Made by a program: the position numbers and the translations under genes. The notes under the pieces are model-generated. The model ran no database searches. It had not been told where the DNA came from and worked only from the letters and a program-made list of their open reading frames with translations. From assembly GCF_021134715.1 (NCBI RefSeq), contig NC_060023.1, forward strand, positions 7,874,001 to 7,938,000: DNA of 64,000 nucleotides, given 5' to 3'. Shown in pieces: positions 44,598 to 55,377 of this stretch. This DNA is from Daphnia pulex. Its lineage: Eukaryota > Arthropoda > Branchiopoda > Diplostraca > Daphniidae. Numbering within the stretch: position 1 is the first letter of the stretch; the number at the start of each line of letters is the position of its first letter.

Positions 44598-46314
44598 ATG
44601 GCTGTTTGCTCGTCTTTTTTTACTGTGCCAGCATCCTTTGGTAGTTTGCCTACGATCCGTCGTGAAGAGAATGATAACAGGTGATTTTTTTTAAATGTAA
44701 CCAAGTTCCATTAATGTGCAAACTCACAAGACTCGATTGAATATAACTAATAAAGGAAAGAACCAGAGGTTTGCGTTGAACGGATTCGATCGGGACTCTA
44801 CTGCATGCACAGCAAGTGGGAAAAGCCGCAATGCAAATCCAATGACGATTCGATGGGTGCATGTAAGAAATGTGATGAGATGATGCCCTCTTCCACTCTA
44901 GTGGACTCTGTTGTCCAGCCTCAACTTTCATCAGGTTAGTATACGACATTATTTGCAAATTACATCTTCTTTTTTTAAGAAACTGATTCACGTCTGTTTA
45001 TAGAGATTGGTCCGACTGGTTTATTTGGCAGGCCACGGGAGCAAGCAGTTAAATTGACTTTTCAAGTTCCAGCGAGCCCAAAAAATGGCAGACAGACGCT
45101 ACGTGCTGCAAAATCATCACTATTCGCATTCGGATCACAGTCACCACAAAAATTTTCATGTAGGGCTTATTAGCATAGCTGAAACCATTCATTTGTAATT
45201 TTTGTGTCAATTTTGATATTGAATCTTGATTTAGTTGCTGCTGTGGACCCAGTCAGTTCTACCCAGGGAAACTGTGCTGAGAATGGTACAGCCGATAAAG
45301 TTTTCGGGTCACATCACCAGCGGGTCGTTTATCAAGTCGAGTTCATGATCGATGGGCAATCTTACGTTCTCAAGGCATCTTTCACCAAGTCTGCTACGAA
45401 AATTGTGGGTTCATTGGCGCTGGCACAAGTCCAACTCGAGTCGTCAAACGCATCAGCCGAGGAGGAATCGACCGGCGAAGGTGAAAAAGACGCGGTGAAC
45501 CTCATCAACGGAATACAAGAAGAGGATTCAACTCATCATCCCCCACCCTCGGCTATTTGGGCCAATCTCAATGGAGTCATGACAAAAATTATCCCTCTGA
45601 ACAAGTCTTTCAATTCGGATCATCATTGGGAATCAGCGAACTTTGACGGCAGCTTCGCTTATTTTGAACGTCTTTATTCAGTTGACGAATGGAAACCGTG
45701 GAAACCCTTGACCTGTTCGCTTTGGATCGAGTTCGAAACTTTCAGCGGCGGAGAAAAGAACGTCCTCAAACAACTGGCTGATATGTATGTCCATCAGAAT
45801 CACTGCGATGTCCAGTTCACTTTCAAAGGCGACGAACGTGTTGGCGGTCATGTTAATATCCTGGTGGCTAGGAGTCCCGTGTTCGCCGCGATGTTTGAGC
45901 ACGACATGAAGGAAGCAGCGACTGGTGAGGTTGTCATTGATGACGTAGAGCCGGACATTTTCAAGCAACTACTACCACTACATCTACTGTGGCCGGCTTT
46001 TGACAGCGCTGACTGAAGAAGCTACAGCTCAGCCTCTGTTCGTGGCGGCCGATAAGTACGACATCAACGACTTGAAAGAAGAATGCGTTCGTTTCCTGCT
46101 TACCTGTGTTCGAGTAGAAAACGCCATCAATCTCTTGGTATGGGCCCATCTTCACTCGGTCGACGAGCTACAACAAACAGTCGTCTCTTTCATGACCTTG
46201 CAGGGAAAAGAAGTTTGTCATTTGAAAGAATGGGAAGATCTCACCAAGAACTATCCGGACCTCTGTGTACTGGTAACTCGTCGCATCATTGATCGTATGA
46301 GTCTTTTTATTTGA
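44598..46314 (+). pseudogene. SPOP-like BTB paralogue with a frameshift in the BTB domain
   Basis: Exons 44598-44680, 44756-44934, 45004-45159 and 45235 onward splice in frame with GT-AG ends. The second exon carries VERIRSGLYCMHSKWEK, matching the linker of the first gene, so the two are paralogues. The last exon has a MATH-like region (YQVEFMIDGQSYVLKASF), then the BTB start (HCDVQFTFKGDERVGGH, FAAMFEHDM). After PDIFKQLL the frame shifts by one base near 45975-45982 and reads to a stop at 46016. The BTB and BACK-like remainder (YIYCGRL, AADKYDINDLKEECV) continues in the next frame to 46314. The simplest reading is a one-base insertion in a recent copy; a sequencing error is also possible because the rest is well kept. 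No OB domain is present. Confidence 0.78.
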
Positions 46315-46316
46315 TC

Positions 46317-46579
46317 TCCAAAAGAATTGCTTAATAATTTGTATTCGTTTCATGTACCAAACTGAGGTTATTAAATAAAACAGTTCGCGTTGTATTAAAT
46401 ATGCTGGATCATTTATATAAGACGCAACTAGGGTTAGGATAGAAGTGAAATTTAACAAGGACTTTAACTAATATATTTATTACCCTTGTTATTACCACAC
46501 CAATAATTTACATACTGGTGTAATTAGGAACATGTGACAGAAATTTCGTGTGAAATTCAAGAATGAAATTTGATTTGAG
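46317..46579. other. Convergent 3' region
   Basis: This short AT-rich gap lies between the BTB paralogue (plus) and the first cuticle gene (minus). AATAAAA at 46374 is a plausible polyadenylation signal for the BTB paralogue. Confidence 0.45.
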
Positions 46580-47231
46580 TTAATAACCGAGTCCAGTGCG
46601 TTTGTAGGGGAGTGCAGGGGCAACTGGGAGTTCGTATTCATGGACGGGAGCGACCGGGAGCTCGTAAACGTGAACGGGAGCGACGGGCAAGTGGTCGCCC
46701 TTGGGTTTGAATCCCTGCTCATCTGCCGCCCAAGTCAGAGTGAATTTCTGACCCTCGGGGGAGATCCAGTAAGATGATCCCTTGTTGGTGTTGCCGAGGA
46801 CTTCACCGTACGTTTCTTTGCCGTAAGAGTCGTAGGTGACTCCTTGCATCTTTTTCTGGACCTGGGACTCGTCACGAGTGGTACCGTCAGATCCAGCGTA
46901 GCTGTGCGACAAGATGAAATCGTAAGGCATCAATAAAGATTCAAGACATGCTGTGGATATTAACTTTACCTCCAGTTGCTGCTGCCATCAAGATTGCGGA
47001 CATCAGATTGGCTCACGATGGTGATTTCGGGAGCCTTGTATTCCACCGGTTTGTAACTACTGGAAGGAGCAGCGGCCGCGACAGCCAAAACAGCAGCGAC
47101 AATAAACTATATAGAGAATATAAAAATATAGCTATTTATGTGTACGCCGATGAAATATTATTCCAAACAGAAGAATAAGTTCTAATACAAAAAAATCGTT
47201 AAATATCCTGTGAGTTTACCAGCTTGTTCAT
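46580..47231 (-). CDS. RR-type cuticle protein 1, three exons, 156 residues
   Basis: Exons are 47231-47220, 47106-46970 and 46901-46580. The first codes only MNKL; the second completes a signal peptide (FIVAAVLAVAAAAP). The third carries the chitin-binding Rebers-Riddiford region, including GSSYWISPEGQKFTLTW and ADEQGFKPKGDHLPVAP. The short first exon with the intron inside the signal peptide is usual for arthropod cuticle genes. The C-terminus has tandem PVAPVHxYEL repeats. The protein is expected to be secreted by epidermis and built into the chitin exoskeleton. A TATA box lies at 47301-47307. The Ala/Pro/Tyr repeat block of the next two genes is absent here. Confidence 0.92.
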
Positions 47232-47299
47232 GTTGTCTGTTGGGTGGGTTCAACAACTGCTGAAATAGGACTGGATATAGAGTTTAGTAGAAAACCGGA

Positions 47300-47308
47300 T
47301 TATATACA
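47300..47308 (-). promoter_or_regulatory. TATA box of cuticle gene 1
   Basis: GTATATAAT on the minus strand lies about 70 bases upstream of the start codon, leaving a 5' UTR of about 40 bases. Confidence 0.7.
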
Positions 47309-47312
47309 CTGG

Positions 47313-48170
47313 CCAGAAATAAGAGAGAGTGGTTTCTAGATACGTTTTCATACTCTCTTGCTTCTTCTATTGGTCATAAGTGTTTCGTAACAAGCTCAAA
47401 GCCAATTCACCCATATCCGCAAGCATTTCCCCGCAGCTTTGCCAGACAACGCCCTTGAGGGTCCTTTCAAAAAAAAAATTGCGATTTCACTTATCGCAAG
47501 GCTGTAATATTATTTTTGGGTTTCACGATTTATTTAGATCTAGAATCACGCATCACTGATGTTTCCGGAATTACAAAATAATTTTTCGACGATTATCGTT
47601 TTATTGATGAGAAAGAATCGCAATTTTCTGGAGAGAAACTATTTGATGAAATCAACTTTTGATTTTCACGTTTCTCGTTTGTTCATGCCTTCATAGTATA
47701 AAGAGCCAATAAATGGCATCAGACCCATTCCGAAATATATCCGTTTCGTGAAATAGAAATTGGCAAATTGTGTCGTTGCGTCTTTTCACCGCTATTCAAT
47801 TTCTTACATTAGTCATTAGTCAAAGCCAATCGGAAAAATAGGAAACGTACGACTCAAACAAATGAAATATTTCGAATAAAATATAATAAAACAAAATTGA
47901 TTTATCGAATCACGTAAAGTGTTTCCCGGGTGTGTCTCCATTCTCCTTAATAAAACCTTTAAATTAATTTAAAATAAGTTAAACAATAACATAGTCTTAT
48001 CCCTATAGTCTCGGCTAGAAGTTCGTAAAAAGTGAAAGTAGAACTTAGGAAAATTGCTTTAATCTTTGATGGTTTATATTTATTTATACAATCACACTCA
48101 ACGTTAACGCAAAGAAAACATCAAATATGACATCATTCATTCATTCATTGGTCCAATATAATTTATAAAT
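47313..48170. other. Intergenic region, part of a duplicated segment
   Basis: No gene is visible. Sequence from about 47400 recurs at about 50800-51600 (for example CCAATTCACCCATATCC and the GAACTTAGGAAAATTGCTTT block), which marks a segmental duplication. Confidence 0.6.
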
Positions 48171-48955
48171 TTAATAATAACTGTTGCCGGAATAACCGAG
48201 TCCGGTGCGTTTGTAGGGGAGAGCGGGAGCAACTGGGAGTTCGTATTCATGGACGGGAGCGACGGGGAGTTCGTAGACGTGGACGGGAGCGACGGGCAAG
48301 TGGTCGCCCTTGGGTTTGAATCCCTGCTCATCAGCGACCCAGGTCAAAGTGAATTTCTCGCCTTCAGGGGAAACCCAGTAAGAAGATCCCTTGTTGGTGT
48401 TACCCATCACATCCTCGTAAGTTGCTTTGCCGTAAGAGTCGTAGGCGACGCCTTGGAGCTTCTTCTGCACCTGCGATTCCTCGCGGGTCGTGTAGTCAGA
48501 CTGGGCGTAGCTGCACAAATTAATATTTAAAGAAATGATTAACCGATTGAATTCATGACGATTTTAACTAAATAATGTAGAATTAGTATATTTCGTTGAT
48601 TTTTACCTCCACTGGCTGCTGCCGTCGAGATTGCGCTCATCAGATTGGCTGGTGACGGTGATGCCGGCGTATTTGTTATCCTTGGCGTAGGCCGGGGCAG
48701 CGTAAGCCGGGGCAGTGTAAGCCGGGGCAGAGTAGCTTGGGGCAGCGTAGGCGGGGGCAGAGTAAGCTGGGGCTTTGTATTCCGGCTTGTAGCTGGAAGG
48801 GGCAGCGGCAGCGACGGCCAAGACAGCGGCGATAACAAACTAGAAAATAATATTTCACTTAGTTTAGTCCAAGTTTGAGGCAATTAAAGCACAAATGAAT
48901 TCGACGGCTGTTGACTGATTAAATGCCTTGCGTGTCGTCTCCTTACCAGCTTCAT
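48171..48955 (-). CDS. RR-type cuticle protein 2, three exons, 193 residues
   Basis: Exons are 48955-48947, 48839-48607 and 48510-48171. The first codes MKL and the second finishes the signal peptide (FVIAAVLAVAAAAP). Exon 2 then encodes a run of Ala-Pro-Ala-Tyr repeats (seven AP[AS]Y units) typical of arthropod cuticle proteins. The Rebers-Riddiford region in exon 3 reads GSSYWVSPEGEKFTLTW and ADEQGFKPKGDHLP, followed by PVAPVHxYEL repeats. It is nearly identical to the gene at 51611-52392. The clearest difference is the number of AP[AS]Y units. Both have TATAAAAG in matching positions, so regulation is probably shared. Confidence 0.93.
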
Positions 48956-49010
48956 GTTGAATTCGGTTGATTTGTAGAACAACTGATACTTTTCATCTTC
49001 CCTGTCGGGG

Positions 49011-49018
49011 CTTTTATA
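49011..49018 (-). promoter_or_regulatory. TATA box of cuticle gene 2
   Basis: TATAAAAG on the minus strand lies about 56 bases upstream of the start codon. Confidence 0.75.
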
Positions 49019-49967
49019 GTCGGGTGTGAATGGGAACGGGTGAAGGGAGAAAAAATGGTCCGTTTGGGAGGGGTCTGGTGTGTTCGAATGTGGTTCCTTC
49101 TTTGCCAATTGGGTCACGAACGGAACAAAGTCTTGAAAATATGTATCACTTTTGCATTTTATTTTGTTGTCAGGTGCAAACGAACCATTCTCTTTCCGTC
49201 AGTTCTCTCTCTATTTGATTTAAGGCAACATTTGTCGTACCTGAGAAGGAATCGTATTTCGCTTTGGAACTAGCTACTTAATGTTTTTGAAGTTTTGAAG
49301 GCTTATACATCCATAACAGTGAATATGATATCCCTGGTAAAGCGAATGGCAGGACAAGATACTTTGGGTTTTCACAGCTGCATTAACGAGAAAAATTATA
49401 TGAATAAGAATAAAAGTATCACAGTCCCTCGGTGACTAAAATATAGTACAATTGTTGGTTGAAATTGAATTTTGTAGTTTTTATTACAATAATTTCATTT
49501 TTCTTAGTTCGGCTGAGTTCGGCTATGCGTGCTTAGAAGTATAATGAAGCCCATCTCAGTAATCAATATGTGTTTTTAGTTTTATGCCAGCCCTATATAT
49601 TAGGCCTAGATAATACCATCGTTCGTTTGTCTGTATTGTACGGTATTGTATTATTATTACTTATTGCTCAAAATGTTAATATTGCATACGGTTTTTAGGG
49701 AAGAAGAAGTACAAGAGCTGCTAATGATTTGCAATCTTAATTATACGCAAAGTAACATTCCATTCGTGTGCTGTGATAATATATTAAGAGCTACTTTGAC
49801 TATAATATACTTGAGTCCAGCCTGAGTTGATGAGGGAATTGGACTATATGGACCCTTGGCAATTGCAAATCATCTGAGTAAAAACATAGTTTAATGATTT
49901 ATTTTATTTATCACATCGTCTTTTGGAAATCAAACGAATATTTTAACTTGTTCTGTGTTTGTAAAAT
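49019..49967. other. Intergenic region, no gene seen
   Basis: The first few hundred bases match the upstream flank of cuticle gene 3 (52456-52700). The remainder is AT-rich and unassigned. Confidence 0.5.
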
Positions 49968-50093
49968 GTGACTCTTTAGCTCAGTGGTAGAGCGTTAGTC
50001 TCATATCAATAATTGGAAAATGGGTAAAAGGTGAAAAATGTATGGAATCATGTAGCAAACCAAAGGCCGATAGTTCAATCATCTCAGGAGGCA
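49968..50093 (+). pseudogene. tRNA pseudogene related to tRNA-Thr(CGT)
   Basis: TAGCTCAGTGGTAGAGCGTTAGTCTC and the 3' part AAACCAAAGGCCGATAGTTC clearly match the two tRNA-Thr genes further right. The acceptor stem no longer pairs (GACTCTT against AGGAGGC), the T stem is changed, and the anticodon position reads CAT. The intron-like insert is about 50 bases. Confidence 0.75.
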
Positions 50094-51610
50094 TATACAT
50101 AACTATTTGAAATTTTTTTTGTGATTTCAACTCATCTTGACTATCCAGTAGTCTTTAGATAACATTTTCTTAATAGGTCCGAGAAGATTCCATAAAAAAA
50201 CGTTATAAATTCGTACTCGAAAGATACACTGAATATTAATTCATATTTTAATTAATGTGATTTTTGCGCTCTTTACGAACCTTAGCTTCCGGTGAACCCA
50301 AATGGTTTATTCCAATTCGCTTTGAAAAAATCAGCCAATTAAAGGCCAGTCACCCAAAATTTCGCTCAACAAAAATTTTTGTATTTCAAAATAATTGTTT
50401 TTTTCTGTATCGCATCACGTCGCTTGAATTTAGACGAAAGAAAAGCCTTTCATTACTTTATGCTTCGTGGCCAAATTTTGATTGTATTCCGAGAGAGGAA
50501 AGTTTATATTTTTCTATAGTTACATGGTCATGCGTTTTCACCATCAGACACTCCGAATTGTATGATAAAATAATAACATCCATACTCTTGATTAAACAAA
50601 CGGAAACCTTTAAAGACCTTTTTTGATTTCCTCTGTGCAAGCTAAGCACGATAAATATCGATAAATAATCTTTGGATAATTGGATTCACTGCATCGCTTA
50701 AATTTTAATCAATTTTTTTTAAAGGGGGGGGGTGGTTGAGAAAAAACAAATTCTTTTAATTCAATACATAAAAAAAAAACGGCAATGAATAAATTGGTGA
50801 ATAGCCAATTCACCCATATCCGGAAGCATTTCCCCGCAGCTTTGTAAAACAACGCCTTGAGCACCATTAAAAAAAAATTAATTTCTCGTAAAGTTGTAAT
50901 ATTCTTTTTGGGGGTATACAGTGTTTATTTATCTATAACACGCACACATGTTTCTCGATTTAAAAAATAATTTTTCGTGATTATCGCATTTTTGGGGGTG
51001 AGGGACTGTTTTGAAAAATTATCGTAATTTGCTGGAGAGAGTCTAATTGATAAAAGTCTGCTTTTGAGTTTCACACTCCATCTTGTTCATGCTTTCGAGG
51101 TATTTTCTCATTTTTTTTTAATTCACAAGAAATGGGCATTATCCAGTTATTCGGTCTCCTGAAAGGCTGAAATTCAGCATAGAATGGCCGGTGGAATGCG
51201 TCTTTTCAGTGCCATTCAGTTTCTACACTATTAATAGTCAAAGCCAATCGTAAAAATACGAAAGAAATCTAGCAAATAAAAAAACTTCCAATGAAATCAA
51301 ATACAAAAAGATAGAGAGATTGCCAAATAGTATAAAAGTGTTCCCGAGTGTTTCTCAATTCTCCTTAAATAACAGCACAGCTTTAAATTGGATGTGAAGC
51401 GATGTGAAGTTCGGGGGGGGGGGGGAATTGTCACTATAGTCTCGACTACAAGTTCGTAAAAAGTGAAAGTAGAACTTAGGAAAATTGCTTTTATCTTTGA
51501 TGGTTTATATTTATTTATACAATCAGAGTTATCACACTCAACATTATCGCAAAGAAAACATCAAATATGACATCATTCAATCATTCATTGTTCTAATATA
51601 ATTTAATAAT
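50094..51610. other. Intergenic region within the duplicated segment
   Basis: The open frame at 50264-50626 (120 residues) has no recognisable domain and low-complexity composition, so I do not call it a gene. A G run lies at 50725 and another at 51413-51424. From about 50800 the DNA matches 47400-48170. Confidence 0.45.
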
Positions 51611-52392
51611 TTAATAATAACTGGTGCCGGAATAACCGAGTCCAGTGCGTTTGTAGGGGAGAGCGGGAGCAACTGGGAGTTCGTATTCATGGACGGGAGC
51701 GACGGGGAGTTCGTAGACGTGGACGGGAGCGACGGGCAAGTGGTCGCCCTTGGGTTTGAATCCCTGCTCATCAGCGACCCAGGTCAAAGTGAATTTCTCG
51801 CCTTCAGGGGAAACCCAGTAAGAAGATCCCTTGTTGGTGTTACCCATCACATCCTCGTAAGTTGCTTTGCCGTAAGAGTCGTAGGCGACGCCTTGGAGCT
51901 TCTTCTGCACCTGCGATTCCTCGCGGGTCGTGTAGTCAGACTGGGCGTAGCTGCACAAATTAATATTTAAAGAAATTATTAACCAATTGAATCCCTCAAG
52001 GTTATTAACTAGTAAATAAAGTAGAATTAGTATATTTCGTTGATTTTTACCTCCACTGGCTGCTGCCGTCGAGATTGCGCTCATCAGATTGGCTGGTGAC
52101 GGTGATGCCGGCGTATTTGTTATCCTTGGCGTAGGCCGGAGCGGCGTAGGCTGGAGCAGCGTAAGCCGGAGCAGAGTAGCTTGGGGCAGCGTAGGCTGGG
52201 GCTTTGTATTCCGGCTTGTAGCTGGAAGGGGCAGCGGCAGCGACGGCCAAGACAGCGGCGATAACAAACTAGAAAATAATATTTCACTTAGTTTAGTCCA
52301 AGTCTGAGGCAATTAAAGCACAAATGAATTTGACGGCTGTTGACTGATTAAATGCCATTGGTGTGATTGTGTCGTCTCCTTACCAGCTTCAT
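51611..52392 (-). CDS. RR-type cuticle protein 3, three exons, 188 residues
   Basis: Exons are 52392-52384, 52268-52051 and 51950-51611. The encoded protein has the same signal peptide, AP[AS]Y repeat block, Rebers-Riddiford chitin-binding region and PVAPVHxYEL tail as gene 2. It is five residues (one AP[AS]Y unit) shorter. Exon 3 appears nearly identical to that of gene 2; the C-terminal end differs slightly (SGTSYY against SGNSYY). Introns are also similar, so the pair arose by recent duplication of about 3.4 kb. The role is structural, in exoskeleton. Confidence 0.93.
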
Positions 52393-52447
52393 GTTGAATT
52401 CGGTTGATTTGTAGAGCAACTGATACTTTTCATCTTCTCTATCGGGG

Positions 52448-52455
52448 CTTTTATA
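52448..52455 (-). promoter_or_regulatory. TATA box of cuticle gene 3
   Basis: TATAAAAG on the minus strand occupies the same relative position as in cuticle gene 2. Confidence 0.75.
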
Positions 52456-52820
52456 GTCGGGTGTGAATGGGGACGGGTGAAGGGGATAAAAATGGTCCGT
52501 TTGGGAGGGGTCTGGGTGTGTTCGAATGTGGTTCCTTCTTTGCCAATTGGGTCACGAACAAAGACTTGAAAATATCACTTTTGCATTTGATTTTGGTGTC
52601 AGGTGCAAATAAAAATGAAAATGTTACAAATTAAACATTCTCTTTCCGCCAGTCCTCTCTTATTGAATTGAGGTAACACTCGTCGGTCTGAGAAATATCG
52701 GATTTCGCTGTCAGGGAATCATAATATTTGCAGTCTACTGTTTAACTTTGAAAAGTCGGTGACGTTCAAGGTTTAATACAATCCTTGGCACAGCCAATGT
52801 CCAGGATTAGGCGTTTGTGA
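52456..52820. other. Upstream flank of cuticle gene 3
   Basis: It matches the flank at 49019 onward for about 250 bases. No gene is visible. Confidence 0.5.
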
Positions 52821-52939
52821 GCCTTCTTAGCTCAGTGGTAGAGCGTTGGTCTCGTAAACAATATGTGATGGTTATGGTTACAATTATCATAGTATTCCAT
52901 GTAAACCAAAGGTCGAGAGTTCAATCCTCTCAGGAGGCA
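52821..52939 (+). tRNA. tRNA-Thr (anticodon CGT) with an intron of about 47 bases
   Basis: The acceptor stem GCCTTCT pairs with AGGAGGC, followed by discriminator A. The D arm is GCTC...GAGC. The anticodon stem TTGGT/ACCAA encloses CTCGTAA, so the anticodon is CGT. The T arm GAGAG-TTCAATC-CTCTC pairs perfectly and includes a B box. The insertion follows the anticodon loop in the standard tRNA intron position. The mature tRNA would be 72 nt. Confidence 0.85.
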
Positions 52940-53212
52940 AGAAAAAATTTCGTAAAAGAGATATTATGAAACATGCTACTAGGCTAAATTGAAGTAATAT
53001 TAAAAAAGTTGAAAAAAAACAAATATGACTAGAAAAGACTGATTAGCTGAAAGTAAAAAAAATCATCCATCATGTAATTGTGGGCCCAATTTTAATAATC
53101 TGATTTTTTCGCTAATTAAGAACGATTGCTTTGCCAGTGATCTCAAATGGATTTCAATACAGGCCTCAAGCAGATAAAAATAAAATTTAACACACTATTT
53201 CAAGCAATCAAT

Positions 53213-53318
53213 GCCTTCTTAGCTCAGTGGTAGAGCGTTGGTCTCGTACAACAATTGACTAGAAAAAAGTCAAGAAATGGTAAACCAAAGGTCGAGAGTT
53301 CAATCCTCTCAGGAGGCA
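53213..53318 (+). tRNA. tRNA-Thr (anticodon CGT) with an intron of about 34 bases
   Basis: Exonic sequence is the same as in the gene at 52821, with the same paired stems and CGT anticodon. The intron is shorter and quite different in sequence (CAACAATTGACTAG...), showing that the exons are conserved while the intron drifts. Confidence 0.85.
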
Positions 53319-54588
53319 ATTAATAATGAGATTGCAATTCACAATATTATAAAATATGTGAATGTATTTCAAGAGAGGATATTCTTTATTTATCAGAAAA
53401 TATTTTAAATAGATTTGAGGGGAATGGAACCCAAATCTACACTGAATATTGTATATTACACTAACCTGATTTTTGCGCTCTTTAAGAAAAAATTGTCGTG
53501 CAAAAAAAAATCAGATTGTTCCATTGGGTCTGTGTTTCCGTGCAGACTGAATGTCTAAATCAGAAATGGAAATGTTTTCTTGAAGAATGTAACTCAAAAA
53601 CTTAGGCTAGATTTCCATCGTCATTTTCAGCTTATAGAGCAAGTTCTATTATCTTTATGCCAGTTTTCAGGTAATAATTCAGTGTAAAATCCCATTTAAA
53701 AAATGAATGTTCTGTAGTCTTTTATTCAATTTACATGCTGAGCATTTTCAGTTTTTTACCTTTATATTTTATTTCAAATAATATTTCGAAAATTTCGCTA
53801 ACAAGAATAGTACTTCAATTTTCAATATAAACTTAGCGCGTTACCTTTTGATTATATTTTGGGCTGACAAGACGATTGACTGTGCTATTTCCTGCAAATC
53901 TGGATGACGATTAAATTTTCCAAGGTCCCATTTCCGAGCTATACTTATCCCTGACTTTTACCGTGATAGCTGAAGGTTCGCATTTTGAACTCGTTTTGAT
54001 CTCATTATAGTTGTCTGGATGACATTCGTGTAGAGAAACAAAAATGGTGCGAATACCTGAAAATGAACAAGTTTCTATATTGTTGTCAACTGTCTGGTGC
54101 AACAGCGGCAAAGGCTTATGTTTTCAACTTATCCGCTATTTTTTAACTCAATTGAGGCAAGTAATATTGTATCCTGGTCCAATCAATCAGTTAAAATTCT
54201 ACTCTTGACAATGCTTTACGAAAACATATTCACGGAAACTCGCACGATTCCATTCCAATAAGGAATTTTAAAAAAATGAAACAATGCGTGATATGAAGGA
54301 ATAGTACGATGGCCTCTAGCCTCTAGGGTTAGTTATATCGATTGTTCAACTTGGCGCGCCACTTTTTAATCTTTTAAAGTTTATCGAAATTTTATAATAG
54401 TAATTGGTCTCCACCTCCATCAATAGCAGACAGGAATTTTACCTTGAAAAGTTCATTAGCGCCAATAGCTCGAGGTGATTTATGGGTTCGATGAGATGAG
54501 ATAAAACGCCGACGTGAAGTGACAGTTGGTACGCAGATCTCATTTTATCTTCCACGGCTCAACTTGTCTCTTCCAACTCATCTTGAAA
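53319..54588. other. Intergenic region, no gene seen
   Basis: The start repeats the flank of the tRNA pseudogene (CTGATTTTTGCGCTCTTTA at 53465 and 50250). The rest is AT-rich. The promoter of the next gene is expected within the last 150 bases. Confidence 0.45.
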
Positions 54589-55377
54589 ATGAAGGTAGAA
54601 AACGTTTAAAATTATTTTGGAAATTTATTAGCTTTTCATCATGTTTTATTTTCTTTCTCATTAGTCTGTAATTGTGAGCCTGTCATTGTTGAGCTTGTTG
54701 GTCGGCGTTTCGGAGGCGTGGTTCCTCAATCTCAAGTCCGGCAAATCTGACAAAGCGACAACAGTGACGTCAGCACCGAATTCACGTAAAGTGATTCTGG
54801 TAGCCAAGAAGGTCTACGTTCCGATGTACGCGTCTGACGACACGACCTCAGCAGTTGCCGACCGACTTCTGCCCATCTCTCCCGCACTAACACCTTCTGA
54901 TGGAATTGTGACGGATGGACGCCAACAGCCAAAGGCCGTCGACTATTCCAGCTCGATGTATCTTCAACCTCCTCCAGTTGCGTCATACGCCATGTACGCC
55001 CCCGCTTCAGCCAACGTGGCTGACGCTTACGCAGCGCCTGTTCAGGTCCCTGCTGTTGTTGCTGGCCAGGGTGTTGCACCCCAACAATTCGCAGTTTATC
55101 CCGCAGGATACGGAGCTGCTGGCCCTCAGTTCGTCCAATACGCTGGTGCCCCGCAGATGTCTGATGGGGTAAAATTGTGCACAATCCAAAATTTCATGTT
55201 GGCCATAACATTTTAATATTTTCCGTTTTCGCATAGACTTGGGTGATGCAATACGCCGGAGCTGGAGATGCAGTTGCTGCTGGTGCGCCTTATTACCCGC
55301 CAACAGGAATCGACAAAGAGACAGTTGCCGATGGATCTGCAGTTCCGGTTCCAACTGAAGCGTATGTGAATGTTTGA
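54589..55377 (+). CDS. Secreted Ala/Pro/Tyr/Val-rich protein, three exons, 216 residues
   Basis: Exons are 54589-54594 (MK only), 54665-55168 and 55237-55377, with GT-AG introns and phase-0 joins. Residues 1-19 form a signal peptide (SVIVSLSLLSLLVGVSEAW). The body is low-complexity, rich in Ala, Pro, Tyr, Gln and Val (ASYAMYAPASANVADAYAAP, PQQFAVYPAGYG). It has no Rebers-Riddiford motif and no cysteine-rich domain that I can see. A tiny first exon followed by a signal-peptide exon is the same architecture as in the cuticle genes nearby. I infer an extracellular, perhaps cuticular or peritrophic, structural protein. AATAAAA at 55494 is a plausible poly(A) signal. Confidence 0.82.

Noticed and set aside
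50264-50626. 120-residue frame
   Set aside because: No domain, no homologue recognised, and its reverse and neighbouring frames are just as open; it lies in the duplicated intergenic DNA.
55007-55354. Minus-strand frame over the secreted protein gene
   Set aside because: It is antisense to a well-supported spliced gene with a signal peptide.
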